Shown here: piece after piece, positions 8,377-21,050 of the stretch
Position numbering within the stretch: the first letter of the stretch is position 1
How the letters are laid out: every line of letters begins with the position of its first letter
DNA from: Sphingosinicella sp. BN140058
GTDB taxonomy: Bacteria > Pseudomonadota > Alphaproteobacteria > Sphingomonadales > Sphingomonadaceae
Reading direction: 5' to 3'
DNA length: 64,000 nt
Assembly: GCF_004135585.1 (NCBI RefSeq)
Contig: NZ_CP035501.1
Span: 3,233,501-3,297,500 of the forward strand
Notes under the pieces: model-generated
Database searches by the model: none
What the model was told of the DNA's origin: nothing
What the model saw: only the letters and a program-made list of their open reading frames with translations
Translations under genes and position numbers: made by a program

Positions 8377-10371
8377 ATGACTGATCAAGCCCTTCACGCC
8401 CTTGCCGATGCGGCTGGATTGCTCGTCGACTGGGAGGATGCGGACGGCAATCCGCAGACGGTGACCGACGCCAATCTGCGGACCATCCTGGCCGCGCTTG
8501 GCCATGGCTGCGATACCCCGGTGGCCTGCAAGGAGTCGATCGAGGCGTTGGCGCACGCACATGCGGCCAATTTCGTCACCGCCGATGTCGGCGCCCCGGT
8601 GAGGCTGCCCGGCGTTCACGGCAAGGTTCGGCTGCGTCTCGAGAGCGGCGCGGTGCGGGAGGTGGACACCGGTGCCGATGGCGTGCTCCCGGCGATCGAC
8701 GAGCCCGGCTATCATGGCGTCGAGCATCACCACGGATCGCTGGTCGTCGCGGTGGCGCCGGCGCGCTGTGCGCCTTTGCCGGCCGGCGAGGGCGGGCGGC
8801 GGCCATGGGGCGCTTCGGTGCAGATCTATGCCTTGCGCGGCGAACATCCGACCGCGTTCGGCGATTTCGGGGCGCTGGCCGAATTCGGCTGGGCGGCGGC
8901 GGAGCGCGGCATGGACGCGCTCGCGATCAGCCCGGTTCATGCGCTCTTTACCGCCGATCCGGGCCGCTACAGCCCCTATTCGCCGTCGAGCCGCGAATAT
9001 CTCAATCCGTTGTTCATCGATCCGGCGCTGATCGGCATCGAGCAGGATTGCGGCGGCCCCGGCAAGGGCGACCTGGTCGACTGGGCGGAGGCGTGGCCGT
9101 GCCGAATGCAGGCGCTGCGACGCTTCCACGACGATTTCTTCGCCGATCCCGACCGGGACGAGAGCCACTTTCGCGCGTTCGTCGAGATCGGCGGCGAACG
9201 CCTGCGACAGCATGCCTTGTTCGAGGCGCTGCACGGCTTCTTCTTCCGCACCCAGGGCGCCGGCGGCTGGCAGGAGTGGCCGGCGGACTATCAGGATCCA
9301 AACAGCGACGCGGTGGCCAGATTCGCCAAGGCCAACGTCGACGAGATCCGCTTCCACAGCTTCCTGCAATGGCTTGCGGATGCGTCGCTCGGCGGCGCGC
9401 ACGGCATGGCGCGGGCGCGCGGCATGGCGATCGGCCTCGTCGCCGATCTCGCCGTCGGGCTCGATCCCGGCGGCAGCCACGCCTGGGGCCGTCGCGGTGA
9501 GCTGCTCACCGGCCTCGGCATCGGCGCGCCGCCCGACGCGTTCCAGGCCGCGGGCCAGAATTGGGGCCTGACCAGCTTCTCGCCCGAGGGTCTCAAGCGG
9601 ACCGGCTTCGCCCCGTTCATCCGCATGCTGCGCGCGGCGATGCGCCATGCCGGTGCGATCCGGATCGACCATGCACTGGGCCTCCGCCGCCTCTGGCTGG
9701 TGCCTGAAGGCGCTTCGCCCATGGACGGCGCCTATCTCCAGATGCCGGAAGAGGATCTGCTCCGCCTGATCGCGCTCGAATCGCAGCGCGCCGGGGTGGC
9801 GGTGATCGGCGAGGATCTCGGCGTCGTTCCTCCGGGCTTCCGGGACGCGATCGCCGCCCGCGGCATTTCCGGGATGCGGGTGCTGCCGTTCGAGCGCGAC
9901 AAGGACGGTGCATTCCGTCCGAACGCGGCCTGGGAGCGCGGCGCCGTGGCGATGACCAGTACCCACGATCTGGTGCCGGTCGCCGGCTGGTGGCGCGAAC
10001 GCGACCTCGACTGGCGGACCAGACTGACGAGTGACGACATGGCCGCCGCGCGCGCGCACCGCGCCGAGGAGCGATCCGCCCTCTGGCAGGCATTCGCCGC
10101 CGCCAAGATCACCAAGGGCAAGGTCCCGGCCGCTGACGCGCCGGAAACCGCGCTCGAGGCCGCCCTGGCCTTCACAGCAGCCGCGCCGTGCGACCTCGCT
10201 CTGTTTCCGGCCGAGGATCTGCTCGGCATCGAGGAGGCGCCGAACCTGCCCGGCACGATCGACGAACATCCCAATTGGCGCCGGCGGCTGCCGGGAACGG
10301 CGGAGGCGCTGCTCTCCGAGACCGAAACGGCCCGCCGCATCGCCCTGATCAACGAGGCACGTGCCCAGTGA
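8377..10371 (+). CDS. malQ: 4-alpha-glucanotransferase (amylomaltase) MalQ
   Basis: GH77 enzyme that transfers maltooligosyl units between glucans, recycling short chains left by GlgX and GlgP. The 664 residues carry amylomaltase hallmarks: YSPSSREYLNPLFID near 210, RIDHALGLRRLW near 430 with the catalytic Asp, IGEDLG near 475 with the Glu, and STHDLVPVAGWW near 530. The ATG at 8377 is chosen because upstream sequence in this frame is intergenic repeat. The stop overlaps the GTG start of treY (GTGA), implying translational coupling. Confidence 0.94.
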   Translation: MTDQALHALADAAGLLVDWEDADGNPQTVTDANLRTILAALGHGCDTPVACKESIEALAHAHAANFVTADVGAPVRLPGVHGKVRLRLESGAVREVDTGADGVLPAIDEPGYHGVEHHHGSLVVAVAPARCAPLPAGEGGRRPWGASVQIYALRGEHPTAFGDFGALAEFGWAAAERGMDALAISPVHALFTADPGRYSPYSPSSREYLNPLFIDPALIGIEQDCGGPGKGDLVDWAEAWPCRMQALRRFHDDFFADPDRDESHFRAFVEIGGERLRQHALFEALHGFFFRTQGAGGWQEWPADYQDPNSDAVARFAKANVDEIRFHSFLQWLADASLGGAHGMARARGMAIGLVADLAVGLDPGGSHAWGRRGELLTGLGIGAPPDAFQAAGQNWGLTSFSPEGLKRTGFAPFIRMLRAAMRHAGAIRIDHALGLRRLWLVPEGASPMDGAYLQMPEEDLLRLIALESQRAGVAVIGEDLGVVPPGFRDAIAARGISGMRVLPFERDKDGAFRPNAAWERGAVAMTSTHDLVPVAGWWRERDLDWRTRLTSDDMAAARAHRAEERSALWQAFAAAKITKGKVPAADAPETALEAALAFTAAAPCDLALFPAEDLLGIEEAPNLPGTIDEHPNWRRRLPGTAEALLSETETARRIALINEARAQ

Positions 10372-12896
10372 CGCCCCGCGCCACCTACCGGATCCAGTTC
10401 CACAAGGACTTCACCTTCGCCGACGCGCTCGGTCTGGTCGACTATTTCGCCGATCTCGGCATCAGCCATCTCTACGCGTCGCCGATCGCGACGGCGCGGG
10501 CCGGCTCGACCCATGGCTACGATGTCGTCGACCCGACCCGGATCAATCCCGAACTCGGCGGGGAGGAGGCGTTCCGTACCCTCGCGGCGGCGCTGCGGGA
10601 GCGCGGGCTCGGCATCATCCTCGACATCGTTCCCAATCACATGGCGGTCGGCGGCTCCGACAACGACTGGTGGCTGGACGTGCTCGAAAAAGGGGCGGAG
10701 AGCCCTTATGCCCGCTATTTCGACATCGACTGGGCGCCGGCCGACCCCGAGCTCGATGGCAAGGTGCTCGCGCCCTTCCTCGGCGGGCCCTATGAGGAAG
10801 TGCTCGCCAGCGGCGACCTCGTGCTCGATTACGAGCCGGACAAGAGGCGCCTGTCGGTGCTCGCCTACGGCACTCATCGATTCCCGATCCGCCGCGACGA
10901 TTATCCCGCCTTGCTCGCCGAAGCGGGTGCCGAGCGCCTGACCGAGGCCGTGGCCGAGGAATTGAAATCGCTCTACGACCCGCTGCGCGACGCCGGCCGC
11001 GAGCGGCTCCATGCGCTGCTCGACCGCCAGCTCCATCGCCTTGCCTGGTGGCGGGTCGCCGGCGACGAGATCAACTGGCGGCGCTTCTTCGAGATCACCG
11101 AGCTTGCCGGCTTGCGGGTCGAGGATCCGGCGGTGTTCGACGCGGTGCACGCCTTGCCGCTGCGCCTCTACGCCGAAGGACTGATCGACGGCGTCCGGGT
11201 CGACCATGTCGACGGCCTTGCCGATCCCACCGATTATTGCCGGCGCCTGCGCGCGGCGCTCGAGATCGCCGCCGCATCGCGGCCGGTCGATGCTCCGGCC
11301 GGTCCGGCCTATCTGGTCGTCGAGAAGATCCTGGCCGAGGGAGAGCGGCTGCCGCGCGAATGGGGCACCGACGGCACCAGCGGCTATGATTATATGAACG
11401 AGGCTGCCGCCCTGCTCCATGATCCCGCCGGCGAGGCGCCGCTTTCCGCCTTCTGGGAAGAGCTGAGCGGGCGCCCCGCGAATTTCGCGGTGGAGGAGAA
11501 AGCGGCGCGGCTCGAGATCCTCAGCCGCAGCTTCTCCGGCCAGCTCGATGCTGCCGTCGCGGCCTTCCACGCGGTTGCGCGGTCGGACGTCGTCACCCGC
11601 GACGTTTCGGCCGGCGCGCTCCGGCGTGGGCTGACCGCCTTGTTGTCGGTGTTCCCGGCCTATCGTACCTATGGCACGGGCGACGGCGCGGTGGAGACCG
11701 ATGCGACCATCCGGGCAAGCGCTGCGGAACGTGCAAAGGTGGAGATCGGCACGGCCGAGGCACCGGTGATCGATCTGCTTGTCGGCTGGCTGGCAGGCGA
11801 GGGACCTGGCGACATCGCGCTCAGGCGTGAGGCGGTGCGCCGCTTCCAGCAGCTCTCCGCGCCGGTGTCGGCCAAAGCGGTCGAGGATACTGCTTTCTAT
11901 CGCTACGGCCGTTTGCTCTCGCGCACCGACGTCGGCTTCGATCCGGCCCGCTTCGCCGCCACGCCGGAGCATTTCGCCCGCGCCGCGGTCGAACGGCTGG
12001 AAACCTTTCCGCACGCATTGCTCGCCACCGCCACCCACGATCACAAGAGGGGCGAGGACGTTCGTGCGCGGCTGGCGGTGCTGAGCGAAGTGCCGGAGCG
12101 CTGGATCGAAACGGCGCGGCGCTGGCTGGCGCGCGTGCCCGAAGGGATCGACGCGGGCGATTGCTACCAGATGTTCCAGACCCTGGTCGGCGCCTGGCCG
12201 CTCGGGTCGGCCGAGGCGGATTTCGCCGACCGTGTCGTCGCCTGGCAGACCAAGGCTTTGCGCGAAGCCAAATTGCGGTCGTCGTGGACGCATCCGGACG
12301 AAGCCTATGAGCAAGCCTGCGAGGCCTTCGTTCGCGAGCTTCTTGCCGGCGACTTCGCCGCCGAGCTTCGAGCGTTCGTGGGCGAGATCGAAGCGGCGGG
12401 GGCGGTCAACGGAATCGTCCAGGCGGTGCTGCGCTGTACGGTGACGGGCGTTCCCGATTGCTATCAGGGCACCGAACATTGGGATTTCAGCCTCGTCGAC
12501 CCCGACAACCGCCGTCCGGTCGACTTTGCGGCGCGGATCGCCACCCTTGCCGGCGACGGACGCGACTGGCGCTCGGGTGCGCTCAAGCAACAGGCGATTG
12601 CGGAGGCGCTGCGGCTGCGTCGGGAAAAGCCGGCGCTGTTTGCCGAGGGCCGGTTCGAGCGTGTCGCGGTGACCGGCGCCCGGGCCGATCACGTCTTCGC
12701 TTTCCTGCGCAGCCATGGCAGCGATCGGCTGCTGGTCGCGGTGCCGCTACGGGTCGGCGCGGTTCTGCATGGCGCCGACGCGCCCGTCTTCCCTGCGCAA
12801 TATTGGAGCGATACGGAGGTCGTGGTGCCCGGCGGTGAGGCTTTGCCGGCGGCGGAGTTGTTCGAGGCGGCGCCTTATGCGCTGCGCTGGGTTTGA
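10368..12896 (+). CDS. treY: Maltooligosyl trehalose synthase TreY
   Basis: Rearranges the reducing-end alpha-1,4 bond of maltodextrins to alpha-1,1, giving maltooligosyltrehalose for TreZ. The 842 residues begin with the TreY signature TYRIQFHKDFTFADA and contain SHLYASPI, HGYDVVDPTRINPELGG and VPNHMA. The catalytic region GVRVDHVDGLADP follows near 285, then TDGTSGYDYMNE, and late motifs include TATHDHKRGEDVRAR. It starts at GTG 10368, overlapping the malQ stop by four bases, so it is probably coupled. The alternative upstream frame lies wholly inside malQ. Confidence 0.96.
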   Translation: MTPRATYRIQFHKDFTFADALGLVDYFADLGISHLYASPIATARAGSTHGYDVVDPTRINPELGGEEAFRTLAAALRERGLGIILDIVPNHMAVGGSDNDWWLDVLEKGAESPYARYFDIDWAPADPELDGKVLAPFLGGPYEEVLASGDLVLDYEPDKRRLSVLAYGTHRFPIRRDDYPALLAEAGAERLTEAVAEELKSLYDPLRDAGRERLHALLDRQLHRLAWWRVAGDEINWRRFFEITELAGLRVEDPAVFDAVHALPLRLYAEGLIDGVRVDHVDGLADPTDYCRRLRAALEIAAASRPVDAPAGPAYLVVEKILAEGERLPREWGTDGTSGYDYMNEAAALLHDPAGEAPLSAFWEELSGRPANFAVEEKAARLEILSRSFSGQLDAAVAAFHAVARSDVVTRDVSAGALRRGLTALLSVFPAYRTYGTGDGAVETDATIRASAAERAKVEIGTAEAPVIDLLVGWLAGEGPGDIALRREAVRRFQQLSAPVSAKAVEDTAFYRYGRLLSRTDVGFDPARFAATPEHFARAAVERLETFPHALLATATHDHKRGEDVRARLAVLSEVPERWIETARRWLARVPEGIDAGDCYQMFQTLVGAWPLGSAEADFADRVVAWQTKALREAKLRSSWTHPDEAYEQACEAFVRELLAGDFAAELRAFVGEIEAAGAVNGIVQAVLRCTVTGVPDCYQGTEHWDFSLVDPDNRRPVDFAARIATLAGDGRDWRSGALKQQAIAEALRLRREKPALFAEGRFERVAVTGARADHVFAFLRSHGSDRLLVAVPLRVGAVLHGADAPVFPAQYWSDTEVVVPGGEALPAAELFEAAPYALRWV

Positions 12897-12924
12897 GGGG
12901 GCGACCGCTCAAGTCGCACCTCTG

Positions 12925-12998
12925 CGCCGGAGAGCTACTCGGCGGCAACGAGCCGCCTCGCAGCTGCCCCGCCCCTTGCCCCTCCCCGAGCGGGGAGG
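12925..12998. repeat. Intergenic palindromic repeat, treY-pgm gap
   Basis: Shorter member of the repeat family. It has the CGGCGGCAACGAGCCGCCTCG core shared with the copy at 14754 and a CCCCTCCCCGAGCGGGGAGGGG hairpin. The rest of the 216-base gap up to pgm shows no gene. Confidence 0.7.
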
Positions 12999-13097
12999 GG
13001 TGAATAGAGGGAGTGGAGGCGATGAGACGGTGAGGGCGCCGGCGAGGATGGACAGGGTACGGCCGGCGCGGCATGCGCGCTCGTGTCGTAAGCGTAA

Positions 13098-14738
<1,641 letters not shown>

Positions 14739-15039
14739 GGGGATTCGATGACGCCCCTCCCCTTCAGGGGAGGGGAAAGGGGTGGGGCCCGGTCGAGGCC
14801 CCTCGATGGGGCCGAGGACGCCAGTCAGCCACTCGGCGGCATCGAGCCGCCTCGCGGCTGCCCCACCCCTTGATCCCCTCCCCTGAAGGGGAGGGGTGGA
14901 GAAAGGTCGAGTGGCTCGCGATCAACTGTTCTGCGAGGAGATCTCCTCTCCCCCTTACCACTCTCCTACGCAACAACCCGGCGTTGCAGGGGCGTAACGG
15001 CGGCCCTAACCTCCGCTTCTTTTCCCGGGGTGGGGTGAC
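14739..15039. repeat. Repeat-bearing gap between pgm and glgP
   Basis: About 300 bases with no gene. From 14754 to 14898 there is a large inverted structure: a CCCCTCCCCTTCAGGGGAGGGG hairpin at each end, with inner GGGGTGGGGC...GCCCCACCCC and GGCCCCTCGATGGGGCC hairpins. This is the most symmetrical copy of the family in the window. The remaining 140 bases before glgP hold a GGAGATCTCC palindrome and no recognisable promoter. Confidence 0.75.
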
Positions 15040-17544
15040 ATGGCGTATAATGAATTCGGCTCGGACTCGCCGGGGGGCGGGGTGCGGGCGGTGAATGCGA
15101 GCCAGCTGGCGCTGCCGGTGCAGGACGAGGACGTTGCGACCTTGCGGCGGCTGATCGTCAACAAGCTGGCCTATTCGGTCGGCAAGGATCCGATCGCGGC
15201 GCGCGAGCATGACTGGTTCCTGGCCACCGCGCTGGCGGTACGCGACCGGGTGATCGAGCGCTGGATGACCTCGACCCGCGCCACCAAGGCCGAGAAGAAG
15301 AAGCGGGTTTATTATCTCAGCCTCGAATTCCTGATCGGCCGCTCGCTCGTCGACAGCCTCCACAATCTCGGCCTGACCGAGACGATGCGGACGGCCCTGG
15401 GCGAGCTCGGCGTCGACCTCGAAGCTCTGCGCGGGCTCGAGCCCGATCCCGCGCTCGGCAATGGCGGCCTCGGCCGGCTCGCCGCCTGCTACATGGACTC
15501 GATGGCGAGCCTCGCCATTCCCGCCCACGGCTACGGCATACGCTACGAGAACGGCCTGTTCCGGCAGGTGATCAAGGACGGAATCCAGCAGGAATTTCCG
15601 GACACCTGGCTCGAGCATCGCAATCCGTGGGAGTTCGAGCGGCCCGAAGTCGCCTATCCGATCGGATTCGGCGGCAGCGTCCAGGCGCTCGCGGAGAATG
15701 ACGGCCATGCTGCGCTCTGGCGCCCGGCCGAAATCGTCGACGCGATCGCCTTCGACACGCCGGTGGTCGGCTGGCGCGGACGGCACGTCAACACCTTGCG
15801 TCTGTGGTCGGCGCGGGCGCCCGATCCGCTACGGCTCGACACGTTCAACCGTGGCGATCATCTCGGCGCCCTCGCCGCCCGCGGCCGCGCGGAGGCGATC
15901 ACCCAGGTTCTCTATCCCTCGGACGAGAGCGAGGCGGGCCAGGAGCTGCGGCTCCGCCAGGAATATTTCTTCGCTTCGGCCTCGATCCAGGACCTGCTGC
16001 GCCGGCACCTGGAAGCGGCGTCGCTCGAGACGCTGCCCGAATGCGTCGCGATCCAGCTCAACGACACCCACCCGGCGATCGGCGTCGCCGAGATGATGCG
16101 GCTGCTCGTCGACGTTCATCACATGGCCTGGGAAAAAGCCTGGACGATCACCCAGGGTGTCTTCTCCTACACCAATCACACCCTGCTGCCGGAGGCGCTC
16201 GAGAGCTGGCCGGTGCCGCTGATGGAGCGGCTGCTGCCGCGCCACATGCAGATCATCTATCTGATCAACGCGCTGCATCTCGATCGTCTGGCCGAGGCCG
16301 GGAAGAGCGACCCCGCTCTGCTTGCCAGCGTCTCGCTGATCGACGAGCACGGCCCGCGCCGGGTGCGGATGGGTGCCCTGAGCTTCCTCGGCTCGCACCG
16401 GGTCAACGGCGTCTCGGCCCTGCACACCGGGCTGATGAAGGAAACCGTGTTCCGGGACTTCCATGCCTTGTACCCGGACCGGATCGTCAACAAGACCAAC
16501 GGCATCACCTTCCGCCGCTGGCTGCACGAAGCCAATCCCGGGCTGACCACGCTGCTGGTCGACGTCGCCGGCCCGACCGTGCTCGATAATCCCGAAGGCC
16601 TCGCACTGCTCGCCGCGCACAGCGGCGACAGCGCGCTGCACGAGCGGCTGTCTGCGGTGCGCCGCACCAACAAGGAGAGGCTCGGCCGCATCGTCGAGGA
16701 GCGGACCGGCGTGCGGGTCGATCCCGACGCGCTGTTCGACGTCCAGATCAAGCGCATCCACGAATATAAGCGCCAGCTGCTCAACATCCTCGAGACGGTG
16801 GCGCTCTACGCGGCGATGCGCGCCCATCCGACCAGCGAGTGGACGCCGCGGGTCAAGATCTTCGCCGGCAAGGCGGCACCGAGCTACCACCGCGCGAAAC
16901 TGATCATCCGGTTGATCAACGACGTTGCCCAGGTGGTGAATGCCGACGCGACCCTGCGGGGACGGCTGAAGATCGCCTTCCTGCCCAATTACAATGTCAG
17001 CCTCGCCGAGCGGATCATCCCCGCCTCCGATCTTTCGGAGCAGATTTCGACCGCCGGCATGGAAGCTTCGGGCACCGGCAACATGAAGCTGGCGCTCAAT
17101 GGCGCGCTCACCATCGGGACGCTCGACGGCGCCAATATCGAAATCCTGGAGCGCGTCGGCGCCGACAATATCTTCATCTTCGGCATGACCGCCGCAGAGG
17201 TCGAAGCGCGGCGCGCCGCCGGTCTCGACATGGCCGAGACGATCGCGGCCTCGCCGATGCTGGCGCAGGCCCTCGAGGAATTGCGGTCCGGCCGCTTCTC
17301 GCCGGGCGAGGCGGATCGCTATCGCAGCCTGGTCGACGATCTCACGGACCGCGACTATTTTCTGGTCTCGGCGGATTTCGACGCCTACGCCCAGGCGCAG
17401 GCCGAGGTCGCGGCGCGCTGGCGCGACCCCGCCTTCTGGTGGAGAAGCGCCCTGTTGAACATTGGCGGGGTCAGTTGGTTCTCCTCGGATCGGGCAATCC
17501 GGGAATATGCGGAGGACATCTGGAACGTACCGCTAGCAAGATAG
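15040..17544 (+). CDS. glgP: Glycogen phosphorylase GlgP
   Basis: GT35 enzyme releasing glucose-1-phosphate from the non-reducing ends of glycogen. The 834 residues include the N-terminal [13 protein letters not shown], the glycine-rich stretch [17 protein letters not shown], and the pyridoxal-phosphate site [20 protein letters not shown] with the Schiff-base lysine near residue 686. The C-terminus is intact. It starts at ATG 15040 with GGGGTGGGG before it. Its stop lies 38 bases before the start chosen for glgB, or overlaps glgB if an upstream start is used. Confidence 0.97.
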   Translation: MAYNEFGSDSPGGGVRAVNASQLALPVQDEDVATLRRLIVNKLAYSVGKDPIAAREHDWFLATALAVRDRVIERWMTSTRATKAEKKKRVYYLSLEFLIGRSLVDSLHNLGLTETMRTALGELGVDLEALRGLEPDPALGNGGLGRLAACYMDSMASLAIPAHGYGIRYENGLFRQVIKDGIQQEFPDTWLEHRNPWEFERPEVAYPIGFGGSVQALAENDGHAALWRPAEIVDAIAFDTPVVGWRGRHVNTLRLWSARAPDPLRLDTFNRGDHLGALAARGRAEAITQVLYPSDESEAGQELRLRQEYFFASASIQDLLRRHLEAASLETLPECVAIQLNDTHPAIGVAEMMRLLVDVHHMAWEKAWTITQGVFSYTNHTLLPEALESWPVPLMERLLPRHMQIIYLINALHLDRLAEAGKSDPALLASVSLIDEHGPRRVRMGALSFLGSHRVNGVSALHTGLMKETVFRDFHALYPDRIVNKTNGITFRRWLHEANPGLTTLLVDVAGPTVLDNPEGLALLAAHSGDSALHERLSAVRRTNKERLGRIVEERTGVRVDPDALFDVQIKRIHEYKRQLLNILETVALYAAMRAHPTSEWTPRVKIFAGKAAPSYHRAKLIIRLINDVAQVVNADATLRGRLKIAFLPNYNVSLAERIIPASDLSEQISTAGMEASGTGNMKLALNGALTIGTLDGANIEILERVGADNIFIFGMTAAEVEARRAAGLDMAETIAASPMLAQALEELRSGRFSPGEADRYRSLVDDLTDRDYFLVSADFDAYAQAQAEVAARWRDPAFWWRSALLNIGGVSWFSSDRAIREYAEDIWNVPLAR

Positions 17545-17582
17545 AGACGGCGCCGGTTTCGCGGCGCGTCTCGGACGCCGAG

Positions 17583-19730
17583 GTGGCCGCCGTCGCGGCC
17601 GCCCGTCATGCCGATCCGTTCGCGATCCTGGGGCCGCATCGACAGGACGACGGTACCCTCGTTCGGGCGTTCGTTCCCGGTGCCGAGCAGCTCGAACTGA
17701 TCGACGCCAAAGGCAAAGTCCTCGCCGAGGCCGCGCGGATCCATGAAGACGGCTTCTTCGAGGGGCTGGTCTCCGGCGAATTGCCGACGTATCGGTTCCG
17801 CGCCACCCGGGGCGCGGAGAGTTGGGAACAGGCCGACGCCTATCGCTTCGGCCCCGTGCTGGGGCCGCTTGACGATCATCTCGTCGGCGAAGGCGCACAC
17901 CGGCGGCTATGGGAGAAACTCGGCGCCCACCCGATCGTGCATGAAGGCGCCGAGGGCGTCGCCTTCGCGGTCTGGGCGCCCAACGCACGCCGGGTCGCCG
18001 TGGTCGGCGATTTCAACCGCTGGGACGGCCGCCGTCACCCGATGCGCAAGCGTGTCGACAGCGGCATCTGGGAAATCTTCATCCCCGAGCTCGGCGCCGG
18101 TGAAGGCTACAAATACGAGATCATCGGGCCCGGCGGCGAATTGCTGCCGCTGAAGGCCGATCCGGTCGGCTTCGGATCGGAATTGCGGCCCGGCACCGCC
18201 TCGGTGGTCGAGCGGCTCGACGGCCTGCCCGACGTTCGTGCGGACTATTCGAGCAGCGGCGACCTTCGCCGCGAGCCGATGTCGATCTACGAAGTCCATC
18301 TCGGCTCGTGGCAGCGCCGGCCCGACGGCCGCTTCAATTCCTACGATGACATCGCCGACCGGCTGATCCCCTATGTCGCGGAACTCGGCTTCACCCATAT
18401 CGAGCTGCTGCCGATCTCCGAGCATCCGCTCGACGACAGCTGGGGCTACCAGCCGATCGGCATGTTCGCGCCGACCCGCCGCTTCGGCGAACCGGCCGGA
18501 TTCGCGCGACTGGTCCGCCGTGCGCACGAGGCTAGCATCGGCGTGCTGCTCGACTGGGTTCCGGCGCATTTCCCGTGCGACGTCCATGGCCTGTCGCGTT
18601 TCGACGGTACCCACCTTTACGAACATCCCGATCCGCGGCGCGGTTTCCACCCCGATTGGGGCACGGCAATCTACAATTTCGGGCGGCGTGAAGTCGTCAA
18701 TTATCTGATTGCCAATGCTCTCTACTGGCTGGAGGTGTTCGGCATCGACGGCCTGCGCGTCGATGCGGTCGCCTCGATGCTCTACCTCGATTATTCGCGA
18801 GAGGCGGGGCAGTGGATCCCCAATGCCGAGGGCGGGCGCGAAAATCGGGAGGCGGAGAGCTTCCTGCGCGAACTGAACACGATCCTCTACGGCGCCTTTC
18901 CCGACCGCTTCACCGTTGCCGAGGAATCGACTGCCTGGCCCGGCGTCTCCGCCCCGGTCCATGGCGGCGGGCTCGGTTTCGGCTTCAAGTGGAACATGGG
19001 CTGGATGAACGACACGCTGGACTACATGGCGCGGGAGCCGGTCCACAGGCGCTTCCACCATCACCAGCTCACCTTCGGCCTCCACTACGCCTTCTCGGAG
19101 AATTTCATCCTGCCGCTCAGCCACGACGAGGTCGTGCACGGCAAGAAATCGATCGTCGGGCGGATGCCCGGCGATCTCTGGCAGAAATTCGCCAACGCCC
19201 GCGCCTATTACGGCTTCATGTGGGGCCATCCGGGCAAGAAGCTGTTGTTCATGGGCCAGGAATTCGGGCAGCTGAAGGAATGGGCGTTCGGCACCGAGCT
19301 CGACTGGCACGTGCTTGCCGATCCGCTCCATGCCGGGCTGAAAAACGCGGTCGCCGCGCTCAACCGGCTGCACCGGTCGGTGCCGGCGCTCCACCGCCGG
19401 GACTCGGAGGCGGACGGCTTCCGGTGGATCGTTGCCGACGATGCCGATCAGTCGGTAATCGCCTGGCTGCGCTTCGGCGACGAGGGCGATCCGCCGGTGG
19501 CGGTGATCAGCAACATGACTCCGGTGCAGCGCCACGCTTACCGGATCGGCCTGCCCGTTGCCGGGCGCTGGTCGGAGATCTTCAATTCCGACGCGCACGA
19601 ATATGGCGGCAGCGGCATGGGCAATCTCGGCGCCGTGAATGCAACCGAGCAGCCGGCGCACGGTTATCCTGCTTCGGTGGAGCTTGTCCTTCCACCGCTT
19701 TCCACCCTGTATCTGAAGCTGGGAGAGTGA
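17583..19730 (+). CDS. glgB: 1,4-alpha-glucan branching enzyme GlgB
   Basis: Makes alpha-1,6 branches in glycogen. It has an N-terminal GlgB-N/CBM48 region ([13 protein letters not shown]), a second CBM48 ([27 protein letters not shown]) and a GH13 barrel. The nucleophile is in [17 protein letters not shown], the Glu in EEST and the Asp in [12 protein letters not shown]. About 715 residues, full length. The start is uncertain. GTG 17583 has only a weak ribosome site, a CTG at 17520 follows GGAGGA too closely, and no ATG is in frame. Translation by coupling to glgP is possible. Confidence 0.93.
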   Translation: MAAVAAARHADPFAILGPHRQDDGTLVRAFVPGAEQLELIDAKGKVLAEAARIHEDGFFEGLVSGELPTYRFRATRGAESWEQADAYRFGPVLGPLDDHLVGEGAHRRLWEKLGAHPIVHEGAEGVAFAVWAPNARRVAVVGDFNRWDGRRHPMRKRVDSGIWEIFIPELGAGEGYKYEIIGPGGELLPLKADPVGFGSELRPGTASVVERLDGLPDVRADYSSSGDLRREPMSIYEVHLGSWQRRPDGRFNSYDDIADRLIPYVAELGFTHIELLPISEHPLDDSWGYQPIGMFAPTRRFGEPAGFARLVRRAHEASIGVLLDWVPAHFPCDVHGLSRFDGTHLYEHPDPRRGFHPDWGTAIYNFGRREVVNYLIANALYWLEVFGIDGLRVDAVASMLYLDYSREAGQWIPNAEGGRENREAESFLRELNTILYGAFPDRFTVAEESTAWPGVSAPVHGGGLGFGFKWNMGWMNDTLDYMAREPVHRRFHHHQLTFGLHYAFSENFILPLSHDEVVHGKKSIVGRMPGDLWQKFANARAYYGFMWGHPGKKLLFMGQEFGQLKEWAFGTELDWHVLADPLHAGLKNAVAALNRLHRSVPALHRRDSEADGFRWIVADDADQSVIAWLRFGDEGDPPVAVISNMTPVQRHAYRIGLPVAGRWSEIFNSDAHEYGGSGMGNLGAVNATEQPAHGYPASVELVLPPLSTLYLKLGE

Positions 19731-19784
19731 ATGAAACCAGCAAGACGGTGGTCAGTTACACATCCGTAACAAGGGAGAGGATGC

Positions 19785-21050
19785 ATGCCGCCGAAAACAC
19801 AGCCCCACGGGCCCTATGCCCGCCACGCCATGGCCTATGTGCTGGCCGGCGGGCGCGGCAGCCGGCTGATGGAGCTGACAGACCGGCGCGCCAAGCCGGC
19901 CGTCTATTTCGGGGGCAAGACCCGGATCATCGATTTCGCACTGTCGAACGCGCTTAACTCCGGCATCCGCCGCATCGCCGTCGCAACCCAATACAAGGCG
20001 CACAGCCTGATCAGCCACCTGCAACGGGGATGGTCTTTCTTCCGTTCGGAGCGCAACGAGAGTTTCGACATCCTGCCGGCCAGCCAGCGCGTGTCGGAGG
20101 AGCTCTGGTATCTCGGCACCGCGGATGCCGTGTACCAGAATATCGACATCATCGAATCCTACATGCCGCAGTACATCGTCATCCTGGCGGGCGACCACGT
20201 CTACAAGATGGATTACGAGATCATGCTCTGCGAGCATGCGGAGAGCGGCGCCGACGTCACGGTCGGCTGCATCGAGGTGCCCCGCATGGAGGCGACCGCG
20301 TTTGGCGTGATGCATGTCGACGACAATGACAAGATCATCGAATTCTACGAGAAGCCGAAGGACCCGCCGGCGATGCCGGGCCATCCCGATCTGGCGCTCG
20401 CATCGATGGGCATCTACGTCTTCGACACCAAATTGCTGTTCCAGGTGCTGCGCGAGGACGCCGCCGATCCCAATTCGAGCCGCGACTTCGGCAAGGACAT
20501 CATCCCGAAGCTGGTCAAGAAGGGGACCGCGCACGCCCATCTGTTCGGCCGCTCGGCGCTGCGCTCGACTCCGGAGGCGCCGAGCTATTGGCGCGACGTC
20601 GGCACGCTCGACGCCTATTTCCAGGCCAATATCGATCTCACCTCGATCACGCCCGATCTCGATCTCTACGACCACAGCTGGCCGATCTGGACCCACAGCG
20701 AGATGGTCGCGCCGGCAAAGTTCGTCCACGACATGGAGGGGCGCCGGGGCGAGGCGATCTCGTCCCTGGTCTCGGGCGATTGCATCGTTTCGGGCGCGCG
20801 CCTGTCGAACAGCCTCTTGTTCACCGGTGTGCGGGTGAATTCGTTCACCACCATCGATCGCGCGGTGATCCTGCCGCGGGTCAATGTCGGCCGGCACGCG
20901 CGCCTGAAGAACGTCATCGTCGATCGCGGCGTCACCATCCCCGAGGGCCTGGTGGTCGGCGAGGATCCGGTGGCCGACGCCCAGCGCTTCCGCCGCACCG
21001 AGGCCGGCGTCTGCCTGATCACCCAGCCGATGCTCGACGCCCTGAAATAA
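19785..21050 (+). CDS. glgC: Glucose-1-phosphate adenylyltransferase GlgC
   Basis: Makes ADP-glucose, the committed and allosterically controlled step of bacterial glycogen synthesis. The 421 residues have the nucleotide loop [16 protein letters not shown] near 17, the substrate lysine region [12 protein letters not shown], the DHVYKMDY motif near 135, and a C-terminal left-handed beta-helix domain for allosteric control. It starts at ATG 19785 with AAGGGAGAGG upstream. The stop TAA overlaps the ATG of glgA (TAATG). Confidence 0.97.
   Translation: MPPKTQPHGPYARHAMAYVLAGGRGSRLMELTDRRAKPAVYFGGKTRIIDFALSNALNSGIRRIAVATQYKAHSLISHLQRGWSFFRSERNESFDILPASQRVSEELWYLGTADAVYQNIDIIESYMPQYIVILAGDHVYKMDYEIMLCEHAESGADVTVGCIEVPRMEATAFGVMHVDDNDKIIEFYEKPKDPPAMPGHPDLALASMGIYVFDTKLLFQVLREDAADPNSSRDFGKDIIPKLVKKGTAHAHLFGRSALRSTPEAPSYWRDVGTLDAYFQANIDLTSITPDLDLYDHSWPIWTHSEMVAPAKFVHDMEGRRGEAISSLVSGDCIVSGARLSNSLLFTGVRVNSFTTIDRAVILPRVNVGRHARLKNVIVDRGVTIPEGLVVGEDPVADAQRFRRTEAGVCLITQPMLDALK

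Noticed and set aside
9732..12716. Very long antisense reading frame (994 codons, minus strand) over malQ/treY, with similar ones at 6328-8181 and 29613-32822
   Set aside because: High GC with codon bias on the plus strand leaves the opposite frames open. The translations are Arg/Ala-rich, lack domains, and lie fully under well-supported enzymes or the receptor.
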